This document shows, piece by piece, positions 41,865 through 49,495 of a DNA stretch of 64,000 bases (the stretch's first letter is position 1; each line of letters opens with the position of its first letter). The position numbers and the translations under genes are program-made. Location of the stretch: IMG/VR virus record IMGVR_UViG_3300044608_002262, positions 1 through 64,000 of that record; one strand, 5' to 3'. The stretch is from a virus. The notes below the pieces were generated by a model that saw nothing but the letters and a program-made list of their open reading frames with translations, made no database searches and was not told where the DNA came from.

Positions 41865-42403
41865 AAGTATGCGCGGTTCCAAGCGCGCGAGTGCCGATTG
41901 TGGGCGGACGAGTGTTGATCGGGCGCTGTAATCCGGTCATCAACGGCGATTTTCGCGATCTCACGGGATTGGTTGCTCGGCCCGACGGATGGTATGGTGG
42001 AATGCCTGCTGGGTGGGTGGGGCGGGCGGGACAAATCTTTGCGGTGAAAACATTTGGCCAGACATTTTTTGCCAATTTGCACGTTCTTACGAGAGAGACC
42101 GGCGTGTTTTTTCGACAGGATGTTGGACGCAGTTGTTGCGGAAGAGTTTCTCTGCGGTTTTACGTGGACAATCCTTACAACAATGCCCTTTACGGAGACT
42201 ATAGCCTGACTTACCAAATCATTGCCGATGGCGCGGTGGCGGCGAGCGAGGTGGTAAGTGGCGGCAGAAATGCACCCCGCACGGTAACATTGCAGGCTCA
42301 GGTCAAGGCGGGAGCGCCAATCGCCATCGCTTTCTGCAAGGGCGCGCTCAACCACGCGATGGGGATCACCGACGTGTCGATGGTCGGGGTGGTGCGTGAT
42401 TGA
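41852..42403 (+). CDS. Carbohydrate-binding-like fibre tip, 183 aa
   Basis: A beta-sandwich pattern seen in lectin-like modules: NPVINGDFRDLTG, a Trp-rich GWYGGMPAGWVG, QTFFANLHVLTRETGVFFRQDV and RNAPRTVTLQAQVKAGAPIAIAFCKGALNHAMGITDVSMVG. It is paralogous to the 174-aa protein at 44234 (NGDFSNVSG, PFGWGAFVNV, YYANLQGLTR, TPQTVTLTASNVPAGHVVRINFWKA). The ATG overlaps the preceding gene by 13 nt. Possible receptor-binding tip. Confidence 0.55.
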   Translation: MDAVKVCAVPSARVPIVGGRVLIGRCNPVINGDFRDLTGLVARPDGWYGGMPAGWVGRAGQIFAVKTFGQTFFANLHVLTRETGVFFRQDVGRSCCGRVSLRFYVDNPYNNALYGDYSLTYQIIADGAVAASEVVSGGRNAPRTVTLQAQVKAGAPIAIAFCKGALNHAMGITDVSMVGVVRD

Positions 42404-42421
42404 CACCTGCGGCAAGGGCAG

Positions 42422-42754
42422 ATGATAGCGAGAGACATCATAATTCCCCGCCGCAGTGATTTTGTGTTCGAGGCGCATTTCAAAACTGGATCCGCGCCGC
42501 TAAATGTGGGTGGGTGGAAGTTTTGGTTCACGGCCAAGAGATCGCTCGATGATCTGGATGAGGCGGCGATCTTTCAAAAGGTGGCGGCCCCATCCATGGG
42601 CACCAGTGTTTCGTTTCACATCAACGAGAACGATACGGCCGAGGCAGGAGAGTTCTTTTACGACTTCAAGGCGCTGAGCCCGGCTGGATATGGTGCGCCG
42701 CTGCAAGGCGGTGCCTTGAGTATCCCGCCCGTGGTGACATTGGCGGCAAGCTAA
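42422..42754 (+). CDS. BppU-like small baseplate protein, 110 aa
   Basis: RDIIIPRRSDFVFEAHFKTGSAPLNVGGWKFWFTAKRSLDDLDEAAIFQK resembles the BppU N-terminal domain seen at the end of the 1515-aa fibre and in the 252-aa protein. It ends in a beta region (VSFHINENDTAEAGEFFYDFKALSP). A TTGACA box lies 16 nt before ATG. It therefore looks like a third copy of this fold within 6 kb. Confidence 0.55.
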   Translation: MIARDIIIPRRSDFVFEAHFKTGSAPLNVGGWKFWFTAKRSLDDLDEAAIFQKVAAPSMGTSVSFHINENDTAEAGEFFYDFKALSPAGYGAPLQGGALSIPPVVTLAAS

Positions 42755-42758
42755 ATCC

Positions 42759-44237
42759 ATGACTTACCTGCGGGCAGACTTCGATTTTGCCGACCCATCA
42801 AACGCGATGTCGGCGCTACGTGCCGACTTCGACATTGATTCCTTGGTTCAAGTGGAATCGGCAAACTTTGTCGGGTCGTGGTTTGTCGCGCAATTTGGCT
42901 TTCCCATGGTGGGTCCAACCGGTCCAGCCGGAAACGCGTCTTCCCACACCCACCCCGCCAATCAAATTTCTGATTCGACGGGTTCGGGCCGAACACTGCT
43001 GACGTCCAATCTTGTCGGCGCGAGGGCGCACCTCAGTTTGTTTCCATCGTTTGCCGACAGGGCGGCTTTCCCCGCGACGGGTGATGTGGATCGCGTCTAT
43101 ACGGCTCTGGACACATCCAAGATCTATGTCTGGGTGCCGTCGTCATCTACCTATGTGGAGGTATCTCCGCAAGTCAAAGCCGACTGGAACGCAACGAGTG
43201 GCGATGCGGAGATCCTAAATAAACCCTCCTCGCTTCCGCCTTCTGCCCACAATCACGACGACCTCTATTTCAACGCCGCCGTTCCGTGGACTGCCAACCA
43301 CACCATTGCTGACGGAACCCGCTATCTCGCTGGAGATGTAGTGTATTCAGGTGGGAGGATTTATCGGGCAAAATACGACAACGAATCTATGCCTGTCACC
43401 GAGGCACTGTATTGGGAGGACTTAGGGCCGGGCAATCGGCTGAATATTGATGGACGGGACATTGCGAATATTCCGAACCACGACGACCGCTACTACACCG
43501 AGACCGAGACTGACACATTGCTTAACGGCAAAATATCGGTGCCGACAACAGTCGTATCAACATACAATAGTTCACAAACCGTCACCCTCACCGCTCGACG
43601 CCATGCTTACTATTTAGTAGAAGCGAATACTGGCGCGACAGTGCAACTGACGCTACCTCCCGCAAGTAGCGGCACCCTAGTTGGAGACATTGCGACATTT
43701 GCAAGGTTATCGGCCAGCCCATTTAACCAAGGGACCATTACAGTTGGCTCAACGATCATTGGACACGCCGAGCAAAGAACTTTTCGGTATACAGGCGATC
43801 CGGTCAATATGTGGAACCTCTTAGAGGTCGATACTCACACTCACCCATTCAGCAGTATATCAGACTTCCCTGTAGAATACGTTATTGCCTGCTCCAACGA
43901 AACCACGGCACTGACTTCTGGTGTCGCGAAGGTCACATTCCGTGCCCCTGTGGCGTTCCGTCTCACCTCAGTTGCCGCATCGGTTACTGTAGCTCCGACA
44001 GGATTACCTTTGGTTGTGGATATCAACAATGGGTCAAACTCAGTGCTTTCCAACATCGCCAAATTGTCTATCGACGCTACAGAAAAAACTAGCGCCACGG
44101 CAGCTACGGCGGCTGTGATTCTTGCGAACTTTCGGGATTTTACGCAGGACGCCGAAATCACCATCGACATCGACCAAGTAGGCTCCACGGTAGCTGGCGC
44201 TGGACTCAAAGTTATTCTCAGAGGGACAAGGCTGTGA
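42759..44237 (+). CDS. Tail fibre with HxH motifs, 492 aa
   Basis: Repeated His motifs (SSHTHPANQIS near 61-71, SAHNHDDLYF, IPNHDDRYYT, DTHTHPFSSIS) like the metal-binding HxH sites of long tail-fibre needles. A GPTGPAG collagen-like turn is near 52. The C-terminal third (VEYVIACSNETTALTSGVAKVTFRAPVAFRLTSVAASV...) is a beta receptor-binding head. It starts 4 nt after the previous stop and its TGA overlaps the next GTG. Confidence 0.75.
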   Translation: MTYLRADFDFADPSNAMSALRADFDIDSLVQVESANFVGSWFVAQFGFPMVGPTGPAGNASSHTHPANQISDSTGSGRTLLTSNLVGARAHLSLFPSFADRAAFPATGDVDRVYTALDTSKIYVWVPSSSTYVEVSPQVKADWNATSGDAEILNKPSSLPPSAHNHDDLYFNAAVPWTANHTIADGTRYLAGDVVYSGGRIYRAKYDNESMPVTEALYWEDLGPGNRLNIDGRDIANIPNHDDRYYTETETDTLLNGKISVPTTVVSTYNSSQTVTLTARRHAYYLVEANTGATVQLTLPPASSGTLVGDIATFARLSASPFNQGTITVGSTIIGHAEQRTFRYTGDPVNMWNLLEVDTHTHPFSSISDFPVEYVIACSNETTALTSGVAKVTFRAPVAFRLTSVAASVTVAPTGLPLVVDINNGSNSVLSNIAKLSIDATEKTSATAATAAVILANFRDFTQDAEITIDIDQVGSTVAGAGLKVILRGTRL

Positions 44238-44755
44238 GTGCTTTTGTAATCAATCCGTATGCCTTCGCTGAAGAACGCGTCGTAAACGGTGACTTTTCTA
44301 ATGTCTCTGGAATGAATAATAATGCTACGAATTGGTGGGGCAGGGCGGTTCCTTTCGGCTGGGGCGCGTTCGTAAATGTGGCTACAAACGATTTCTTGGT
44401 GCGTTTGCTGAATGGCGTCTATTACGCAAATCTTCAGGGCCTTACACGTTCACCAGCAGAAGCAGGGGGGACATTGCCGTTTTTCCAAGATTTCACAATG
44501 CCTGCAACGCTTGATTTTGTTCTCACATTTAGCGCCTCAAACCCATTTAATGCAAACGCGTGGGCCATGGGTGCTAATGTCTTTAACAGAACTCTTGGGC
44601 AGCAAATTGCTGGTACGGGGACTGCAATCAACACACCACAGACCGTCACGCTTACAGCGTCCAACGTGCCTGCGGGTCATGTGGTTCGTATAAACTTTTG
44701 GAAAGCAGCGGCGGCTCAAAATCCTGCACTTTCTAATGTCAGCGTAATATTCTAG
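44234..44755 (+). CDS. Carbohydrate-binding-like fibre tip, 173 aa
   Basis: GTG start overlapping the HxH fibre stop. A beta-sandwich with VVNGDFSNVSG, NNATNWWGRAVPFGWGAFVN, YYANLQGLTRSPAEAGGTLPFFQDF and PQTVTLTASNVPAGHVVRINFWKA. Paralogous to the 41852 gene. Placed right after a fibre gene, it is a likely receptor-binding partner of that fibre. Confidence 0.55.
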   Translation: MSAFVINPYAFAEERVVNGDFSNVSGMNNNATNWWGRAVPFGWGAFVNVATNDFLVRLLNGVYYANLQGLTRSPAEAGGTLPFFQDFTMPATLDFVLTFSASNPFNANAWAMGANVFNRTLGQQIAGTGTAINTPQTVTLTASNVPAGHVVRINFWKAAAAQNPALSNVSVIF

Positions 44756-44757
44756 GT

Positions 44758-45222
44758 ATGAAACTTCTCTACAATGCCCAAACAGAACAAGTCCTTCCGT
44801 GGCCGCGCATTGATGAGGAGCCGATTGTCGGTCTTGCTCCAGAGCTTTTGGAGATGACTGTGGTGGAAAGCGCACCGCCTGCTTACAACTCCGAAACCCA
44901 AGTGCTCACTCAATCGGATTCCGTCAATGTGGAAGCGCAGACTGTGACGCGCACTTGGACCGTCACGGATCTCACCTACACCGCCGAACAGTGGACCTCC
45001 CGATTCCTTACCAGCTTGCAAATCATCGGCCTTCAGCGACTTGAGATGGCGTTGGTGACGAGCGGCAAAATGCTGGGCCCGGCTATGACGGGTATGAAGA
45101 CATGGCTGGAGGGTATTCTTTTATCTTCGGCGGCTGATCCAACTCCCCGCAGCGATTGGCCCGAACCGCCCGTGAGTTACGAAGCCGCCTCCCAAGAAGC
45201 GGTTGCACTGCTCGCGCCGTGA
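44758..45222 (+). CDS. Fibre-associated/assembly protein candidate, 154 aa
   Basis: It begins with a strand-rich head (MKLLYNAQTEQVLPWPRIDEEPIVGL) and a helical C-terminal half (WTSRFLTSLQIIGLQRLEMALVTSGKMLGPAMTGMKTWLEGILL). The layout and position after a fibre tip resemble tail-fibre assembly chaperones. The evidence is positional. Confidence 0.45.
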   Translation: MKLLYNAQTEQVLPWPRIDEEPIVGLAPELLEMTVVESAPPAYNSETQVLTQSDSVNVEAQTVTRTWTVTDLTYTAEQWTSRFLTSLQIIGLQRLEMALVTSGKMLGPAMTGMKTWLEGILLSSAADPTPRSDWPEPPVSYEAASQEAVALLAP

Positions 45223-45255
45223 TCGCCTTACTGAATTGACACTGCGCGAGTGGGT

Positions 45256-45420
45256 ATGAACTACCTACTCGACCGGTTGCGTGAGGATTCGACATGGCGG
45301 GGCATTCTGATGCTCCTGACCGCCGCTGGCGTGAGTTTGGATCCTGCGCAGGCCAATGCGATCATTGCGTTGGGGCTGGCGCTCGTCGGCTTGATCAACG
45401 TGCTGCGCAGGCAGAAGTAA
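45256..45420 (+). CDS. Holin-like small membrane protein, 54 aa
   Basis: A short amphipathic start (MNYLLDRLREDSTWRGILMLL) and a membrane segment (ANAIIALGLALVGLINVL) with a basic RRQK end. A size and charge pattern typical of small holins. It starts a new unit (TTGACA box 14 nt before ATG) and precedes the lipoprotein and endolysin genes. Confidence 0.7.
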   Translation: MNYLLDRLREDSTWRGILMLLTAAGVSLDPAQANAIIALGLALVGLINVLRRQK

Positions 45421-45429
45421 GGCCGCTCT

Positions 45430-45570
45430 ATGCGTCTCATCGCGGCGGTTGTGGTTTTGTTTTCCCTCGCAGGGTGCGAGGGAATGAAGGTGGGCGGGGG
45501 CTATAAGTTCGATACGCGGGAGTTCTTTCTGCAAATCGAGCGGCCTCTGGAACCGGGTCTGAAGAAGTGA
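45430..45570 (+). CDS. Small lipoprotein, spanin-like, 46 aa
   Basis: A signal peptide with lipobox LAGC (MRLIAAVVVLFSLAGCEG) followed by only ~30 residues (MKVGGGYKFDTREFFLQIERPLEP). Its short mature part and place beside holin and endolysin fit an outer-membrane spanin subunit or lysis lipoprotein (Rz1-like). This implies a Gram-negative-type host envelope. Stop overlaps the endolysin GTG. Confidence 0.7.
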   Translation: MRLIAAVVVLFSLAGCEGMKVGGGYKFDTREFFLQIERPLEPGLKK

Positions 45571-46253
45571 ACGTGCTCGCATGGTTGAGGAACTTATTCG
45601 CGGGCTGCGCGGTTGGCCCGAATCCGACCGGCGCGCTGTCGCTCTTGCCCTCGTCGAGCGTCTTAATCTCGGCCATTGTGCCGAAGTCTTTGCCGCTGCG
45701 CACCAGCGGATCCGCGCGGAAGCCGAGCGACGGAAATCGCATAGCGACGCTGCCACTGATCGCATTGGCCGAGGTGGGGAAAAAGGAAACCAAGGGCAAT
45801 AATCTCGGCGCGGAGGTGCGCAAATACCAAAGCGCGACAACGCTTCCGCCGGGTGCTTGGCCTTACTGCGCGGCATTCTGCTGCTGGGTGCTGGACCAGT
45901 GGCTCGATGATCCGGAGAACCGCAAGTGGCTGGCCTTGAAAAAGACTTCGCCGCAGGCATGGCGTCCGAAGACCGCCCTGGCCTATGGCTTTCTCAAATG
46001 GGCGAAGGCGCGGCCTGCCACGGTGCAGATCCTCCCGGACACGGCGGAGCCGGAGCCGGGTATGTTTGTCATATATGACTTTTCGCACATCGGCATCGTG
46101 AAGCGCAACATCGACGCCACGTTCTTCGAGGCGGTGGAGGGAAATACCAACTCTGCGGGGAGCCGCGATGGCGATGGCGTGTATGTCAAAAGGCGTCGCC
46201 GGAGCTTGGCCCGCGCGTTTCTGCGCGTCAGGCCAAGCGTGGCTTCGTGGTAA
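45567..46253 (+). CDS. CHAP-domain endolysin
   Basis: A 228-aa protein, GTG start overlapping the lipoprotein stop. The CHAP-like catalytic domain starts near residue 60 (IALAEVGKKETKGNNLGAEVRKYQ) with nucleophile Cys101 in PYCAAFCCW, His174 in DFSHIGIV and Glu/Asn near 191-193 (VEGNTN). The first ~55 residues hold a weak hydrophobic start (NVLAWLRNLFAGCAV). CHAP enzymes cleave peptidoglycan peptide bonds at lysis. The end is Arg-rich. Confidence 0.82.
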   Translation: MNVLAWLRNLFAGCAVGPNPTGALSLLPSSSVLISAIVPKSLPLRTSGSARKPSDGNRIATLPLIALAEVGKKETKGNNLGAEVRKYQSATTLPPGAWPYCAAFCCWVLDQWLDDPENRKWLALKKTSPQAWRPKTALAYGFLKWAKARPATVQILPDTAEPEPGMFVIYDFSHIGIVKRNIDATFFEAVEGNTNSAGSRDGDGVYVKRRRRSLARAFLRVRPSVASW

Positions 46254-46268
46254 AGGTAGGGAAAGTCC

Positions 46269-46451
46269 CTACTTGGATGAGGTGGGTTTCTTGGCCTTGA
46301 CGACAAGATCGGCCAAGAATTTGGAAACCCCGCCTTTGCTTTTCTCAGGGTAGTAGCCCCTGTCTGCCGCGAGGCTAACTGCAAGGGCGTCAACGTCTTC
46401 TCCCCATTGCACGGTTCGCCTTTTTGCGACGCGATTTTTGTGCTTCTTCAC
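46269..46451 (-). CDS. RHH-like small regulator, paralogue 1, 60 aa
   Basis: A 60-aa basic protein, GTG start at 46451. RRTVQWGEDVDALAVSLAADRG...SKGGVSKFLADLVVKAKK resembles ribbon-helix-helix DNA-binding proteins (N-terminal strand plus two helices). It is clearly related to the divergent 64-aa gene (RTIRWSSEIDSAAVDLVFSR...RGGVSELLTRLVMAEAKR). The two share the intervening operator at 46459-46520. Likely a lysogeny or plasmid-maintenance-type switch component; this is inference. Confidence 0.6.
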   Translation of the reverse strand: MKKHKNRVAKRRTVQWGEDVDALAVSLAADRGYYPEKSKGGVSKFLADLVVKAKKPTSSK

Positions 46452-46458
46452 TCTGTAA

Positions 46459-46520
46459 TCATACGCATGGAACGCCTAGAGAGCAAATTTTCATTGTCGG
46501 CATGCGCTTCATGCGTATGA
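46459..46520. promoter_or_regulatory. Divergent operator: perfect 10-bp inverted repeat
   Basis: TCATACGCAT (46459-46468) and ATGCGTATGA (46511-46520) are separated by 42 nt in the 116-nt gap between the two divergent paralogous small genes. The 42-nt spacing (52 bp centre to centre, about five helical turns) suits looping or cooperative binding by the encoded RHH-like proteins. Confidence 0.7.
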
Positions 46521-46567
46521 TGCGCCCCTTAAATACATCACCAACAACCTCCTGATATCATCGTGCT

Positions 46568-46762
46568 ATGCCAAAGCATTCTTTATCATCAAGTCGCAGG
46601 AACCGGACCATTCGTTGGTCATCGGAAATAGACAGCGCCGCCGTCGATCTGGTCTTCAGCCGTAAAATGCGCGGTGGGGTGAGCGAACTGCTCACGCGCC
46701 TCGTTATGGCCGAAGCAAAGCGCAAACGTGGAATCGCGCACCTACAACAAGCGCCGCAATGA
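46568..46762 (+). CDS. RHH-like small regulator, paralogue 2, 64 aa
   Basis: A 64-aa basic protein with RTIRWSSEIDSAAVDLVFSRKMRGGVSELLTRLVMAEAKR, parallel to the 60-aa divergent gene but lacking its ~6-residue insertion between the helices. Its end overlaps the excisionase-like gene by ATGA, linking it to integration control. Start ATG 46568. Confidence 0.6.
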   Translation: MPKHSLSSSRRNRTIRWSSEIDSAAVDLVFSRKMRGGVSELLTRLVMAEAKRKRGIAHLQQAPQ

Positions 46763-47082
46763 TCGCTTCTCCCTCCCCAGCGCAAATAAGCGGTGCGACC
46801 TACACGCAAACCGCCACCTACGAGCATTCGGTCATTGATCCCGATACGCTGCACTATCCGCGCCAGCTTTGCGCTGCCATCGGACTCGGCGTAAACCAAA
46901 TCAATGCCCTCAAGCGTCTTGGGTGCCCGTTCTTTGGTCGCAAGACGACGTTGCGCTGGGTGAGGGTGTTTCTGGCAGAGCGGGCGGGGGCAATACCGCT
47001 GGCAGACGCAACATCGCCGAGCGCATATCCTCCACTGACAGGCGGGAATAGATGCGGTGAACCAACTGAGAGCTATGATTGA
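46759..47082 (+). CDS. Excisionase-like HTH protein, 107 aa
   Basis: The centre reads HYPRQLCAAIGLGVNQINALKRLGCPFFGRKTTLRWVRVFLAE, a MerR/Xis-type winged HTH. It overlaps the 64-aa regulator by ATGA and runs convergently into the integrase gene, whose 3' 173 nt it overlaps antisense. Excisionases bind attP arms and steer the integrase toward excision. Assignment by fold pattern and neighbours. Confidence 0.6.
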   Translation: MIASPSPAQISGATYTQTATYEHSVIDPDTLHYPRQLCAAIGLGVNQINALKRLGCPFFGRKTTLRWVRVFLAERAGAIPLADATSPSAYPPLTGGNRCGEPTESYD

Positions 47083-48013
47083 CCAACCTCATCGCTTGCA
47101 TCTCGGAGAGGCCCGCGCGGTGGCATCGGCTGATGAAGCTGACGCGCAGGCTGTGGCTGGTCGCTCCGGTGGCTTGTTTCAGAATGATGTTGAAGCGGCG
47201 GTTGTCTTCGCGGGTCAGGGCCGGTGCGGTGCGCTTGGCTCCACTGGCGCGCAAGGCTTCCAACAAGGGCCGCAGGGCTGGCGGCAGCGGCACGGGGTAG
47301 AGTTTGCGCGGATCGGTGTCCTGCCGCTTGGCGTCACTCACGTAAAGAATGTCGCGCTCGAAGTCGATCTGGGTGAGGGGCATGGATGCCTCGGAAAAAC
47401 GGCATCCGGTAGCCATCATGATCTCGAACACATGGCGCATCCATGCGGGACGCTCGGCAAAGCCCGCGCGGCCAGCGGCGAGCAGATGGGTGGTGAGGTC
47501 GGGTTTCACTTTGACCGGAGCGAGGCGGATCTTGGCCAAGGCAATGACGTTGCGTTCGACATACTCTCGCCGCATGGCCTCGTTGAGCAGGAAGGCAAGG
47601 AACTTGGCCTCCATGCGCGCGGTATTTTGCCCGACCCCCTGCGCCTTGCGCCACTGCATGAACTCCTCGGCGTGCTCGTAGCGAACTTGGCGCGGGTGAG
47701 TCAGGCGCTTTTCGGTAAGGAAGGCGGCGAGGTTGGCCCACGCAATCTCGGCACGGCGGCGAGTCGAGGCCCGATCGTAGTGGTGGGCGAGGTAGTCAGG
47801 CACCCAGCGGGCGAAGTGGCCGGGGTCTTTGGCACGGAAAACCAGCTTTTGCTCCTCTTGGCTCGCCTTGTGGGCCAACCGGCGGGCGGCTTGGGTGTCG
47901 GCGGCAATGGCATGGCGCAGGCCGGTGGAGCTATCGCGCCAATCGCCGGTCTGCGGATCGCGGCGGCGCAGTATCCAATAAGGAGATTTTTTGGTTTTTT
48001 TAAGCGAGGCCAT
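46910..48013 (-). CDS. int: Tyrosine integrase
   Basis: A 367-aa tyrosine recombinase. It has an arm-binding N terminus (PYWILRRRDPQTGDWR), a core-binding SAM-like domain (~60-160) and a catalytic domain with Arg205 in ATGCRFSEAS, Lys near 229 (SDAKRQ), HxxR in TSHSLRVSF (287-290), His313 in VNHSS and the nucleophile Tyr322 in HRIYSRL. It integrates the phage at a host att site. A ~35-residue Pro/Ser-rich C-terminal extension overlaps the xis-like gene on the other strand. Start 48013 lies beside the attP candidate. Confidence 0.9.
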   Translation of the reverse strand: MASLKKTKKSPYWILRRRDPQTGDWRDSSTGLRHAIAADTQAARRLAHKASQEEQKLVFRAKDPGHFARWVPDYLAHHYDRASTRRRAEIAWANLAAFLTEKRLTHPRQVRYEHAEEFMQWRKAQGVGQNTARMEAKFLAFLLNEAMRREYVERNVIALAKIRLAPVKVKPDLTTHLLAAGRAGFAERPAWMRHVFEIMMATGCRFSEASMPLTQIDFERDILYVSDAKRQDTDPRKLYPVPLPPALRPLLEALRASGAKRTAPALTREDNRRFNIILKQATGATSHSLRVSFISRCHRAGLSEMQAMRLVNHSSQLVHRIYSRLSVEDMRSAMLRLPAVLPPPALPETPSPSATSSCDQRTGTQDA

Positions 48014-48027
48014 TTAGCCAATCGGGC

Positions 48028-48200
48028 GGTTCCCCATGGTTCCCCATACAGAGGGGAGTTTGCCAAGGTTTCCCATGGAATAACGTGGACTAACAGCGTA
48101 AAGCGTTGGTTTCAAGAAGCTTACCATTACACCACGAGCCAATCTAAGTATCTAAGAAATCAAGCACTTACAAAGTGGTTCCCCATGGGTTCCCCATGGG
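48028..48200. other. attP candidate with arm-type direct repeats
   Basis: Directly upstream of the integrase start, GGTTCCCCATGG-type repeats occur at 48028-48048 (one full and one partial copy), 48067-48078 (variant GGTTTCCCATGG) and 48177-48199 (two copies). They flank a ~100-bp AT-richer core. This copies the arm-core-arm layout of lambda attP. The core includes a stretch (about 48100-48150) that on the minus strand resembles the 5' half of a tRNA (GGTGTAATGGTAAGC), so a tRNA target is possible. Confidence 0.65.
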
Positions 48201-48279
48201 ACGAGAGTTTTTGCAAGCGCGGCATGAAGTGGAGTGTCGTGCCTTGCGGGGGATTAAGCAAGGGGAAAGGAGCATTAGT

Positions 48280-48441
48280 ATGATCGGATTGGCTTTTGCC
48301 TATGGGCTGGTTTTTGGGGTGCTGACCGTGGGGGTAGCCGGGTGGCTAGTGGTGGATCGGTTGGCACGTGAACGCGATCGCTACCGCAAACTCTTCTACG
48401 AGGCTACGGGGGAGATCGGCAGAGCAAGGAGGAGGAAGTGA
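48280..48441 (+). CDS. Small membrane protein, 53 aa
   Basis: MIGLAFAYGLVFGVLTVGVAGWLVV is one membrane segment, then a basic helical tail (RLARERDRYRKLFYEATGEIGRARRRK). An AAAGGAGC Shine-Dalgarno site precedes ATG 48280. It is the first gene of the rightward early region; next gene overlaps (GTGA). Function unknown. Confidence 0.55.
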   Translation: MIGLAFAYGLVFGVLTVGVAGWLVVDRLARERDRYRKLFYEATGEIGRARRRK

Positions 48442-48701
48442 ATATGAAGGCGGGTGTGGAATCGGTGGTGCGCGATTTGCGCAAACGGGTGCTGGAGTTC
48501 GGGGCGAAGGAGGCGATCTTCGCGCGCGCTCGGCAGATGGCCAAGGCGGAGGGCATGGATTTCTATGCCGCGCTGGGCAAGATGGGGAAACACGGGGGCA
48601 AGAAGTCGGGCGCAATACGCCGGGCGCAGGCTCCGCAGGTGCTCACGCCGGAACAGCGGGCGAAGCAGGTGGCTGACATGGAGCGGCGTGGGCTATGGTA
48701 G
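48438..48701 (+). CDS. Basic helical protein, 87 aa
   Basis: VVRDLRKRVLEFGAKEAIFARARQMAKAEGMDFYAALGKMGKHGGKKSGAIRRAQAPQ is helical and strongly basic with a Gly-Lys hinge. The GTG at 48438 overlaps the previous stop; ATG 48444 is an alternative. The end overlaps the next ATG. Possibly nucleic-acid binding; unknown family. Confidence 0.5.
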   Translation: MNMKAGVESVVRDLRKRVLEFGAKEAIFARARQMAKAEGMDFYAALGKMGKHGGKKSGAIRRAQAPQVLTPEQRAKQVADMERRGLW

Positions 48702-49495
48702 ATCGCGCCCCCCAGAGCAAGGAGCGCGGGCACCGCTATTCGGAGGTGCTGCAATATGATGCTTTGGCGTCTTCGATGCAGGCCAAGGCGGATGCGGCTT
48801 TTGCTCTCTGGGTGGCGGATCTTCGTGGATCGGAGTTGTTGGAGGTGCTACGTGCGGCGGGGGTGGCTGAGTGTGAGATCGCTCAGTGGGGGTCTTTGTC
48901 GCCGGAGCGGCAGGTGAGGTTGTTGCGGGGGCAGTCGTTGGGCGGGGATGTGCATTGTGATGTGGGCCTTGACTCGGATGTGGCGCAGACGGCTTGGGTG
49001 GCGTCGGCGGATTTGAGCGATGGAATGGATGCTTGGGCGGATACTTTGATGGATGAGCTGGGGTTGACGGAGGAGCAGGCGCAGCTTGCGGCGCAGTGGG
49101 ATGAGGATCGCCGGGAGGCTGTGGTGCGGGAGCATGAGCAGCGCACGCTGGAGGCGGTGATGTGCAGACTGACGGCGGCGGCTTCTCCGCGTATCGCTGC
49201 GGTGGCGATGGCTTTTGCGCTTTCTGTGCCTTCGGTGCGGGTGGCGACTTGGGTGGAGGGTAAGCGGGTGTTGCGGGAGTGCAGAACGCAAATGCAGGCG
49301 GCGGCGGCGCTTTTGACCAGTAGGCAGAATCTCTCGAAGGAGGTGCGTAAGGCGCTGCGGTTTTTGGGGGCGAAGCAGAATATGCACTCGAAGAGGCCGC
49401 ATGAGGTGGAGAGTTTCCGTTCGGCGCAGAGGCGTAATCATTGGCGGCGGCGGGTGTTTGCTCGTGGCTGTGAGCATGGAAGGAGGGTGGCCTAA
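48695..49495 (+). CDS. Hypothetical protein, 266 aa
   Basis: Mainly helical. The N-terminal half is acidic (ALWVADLRGSELLEVLRAAGVAECEIAQWG; DGMDAWADTLMDELGLTEEQAQLAAQWDEDRREAVV) and the C terminus strongly basic (SKRPHEVESFRSAQRRNHWRRRVFARGCEHGRR). A hydrophobic helix PRIAAVAMAFALSVPSV lies in between. ATG 48695 overlaps the preceding stop and its end touches the next start. Family not recognised. Confidence 0.5.
   Translation: MVDRAPQSKERGHRYSEVLQYDALASSMQAKADAAFALWVADLRGSELLEVLRAAGVAECEIAQWGSLSPERQVRLLRGQSLGGDVHCDVGLDSDVAQTAWVASADLSDGMDAWADTLMDELGLTEEQAQLAAQWDEDRREAVVREHEQRTLEAVMCRLTAAASPRIAAVAMAFALSVPSVRVATWVEGKRVLRECRTQMQAAAALLTSRQNLSKEVRKALRFLGAKQNMHSKRPHEVESFRSAQRRNHWRRRVFARGCEHGRRVA

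Noticed and set aside
48100-48150. A tRNA gene in the attP region (minus strand)
   Set aside because: Only the D-arm region resembles a tRNA; D and anticodon stems do not pair properly and no T-arm follows. Kept only as a hint of the integration target.
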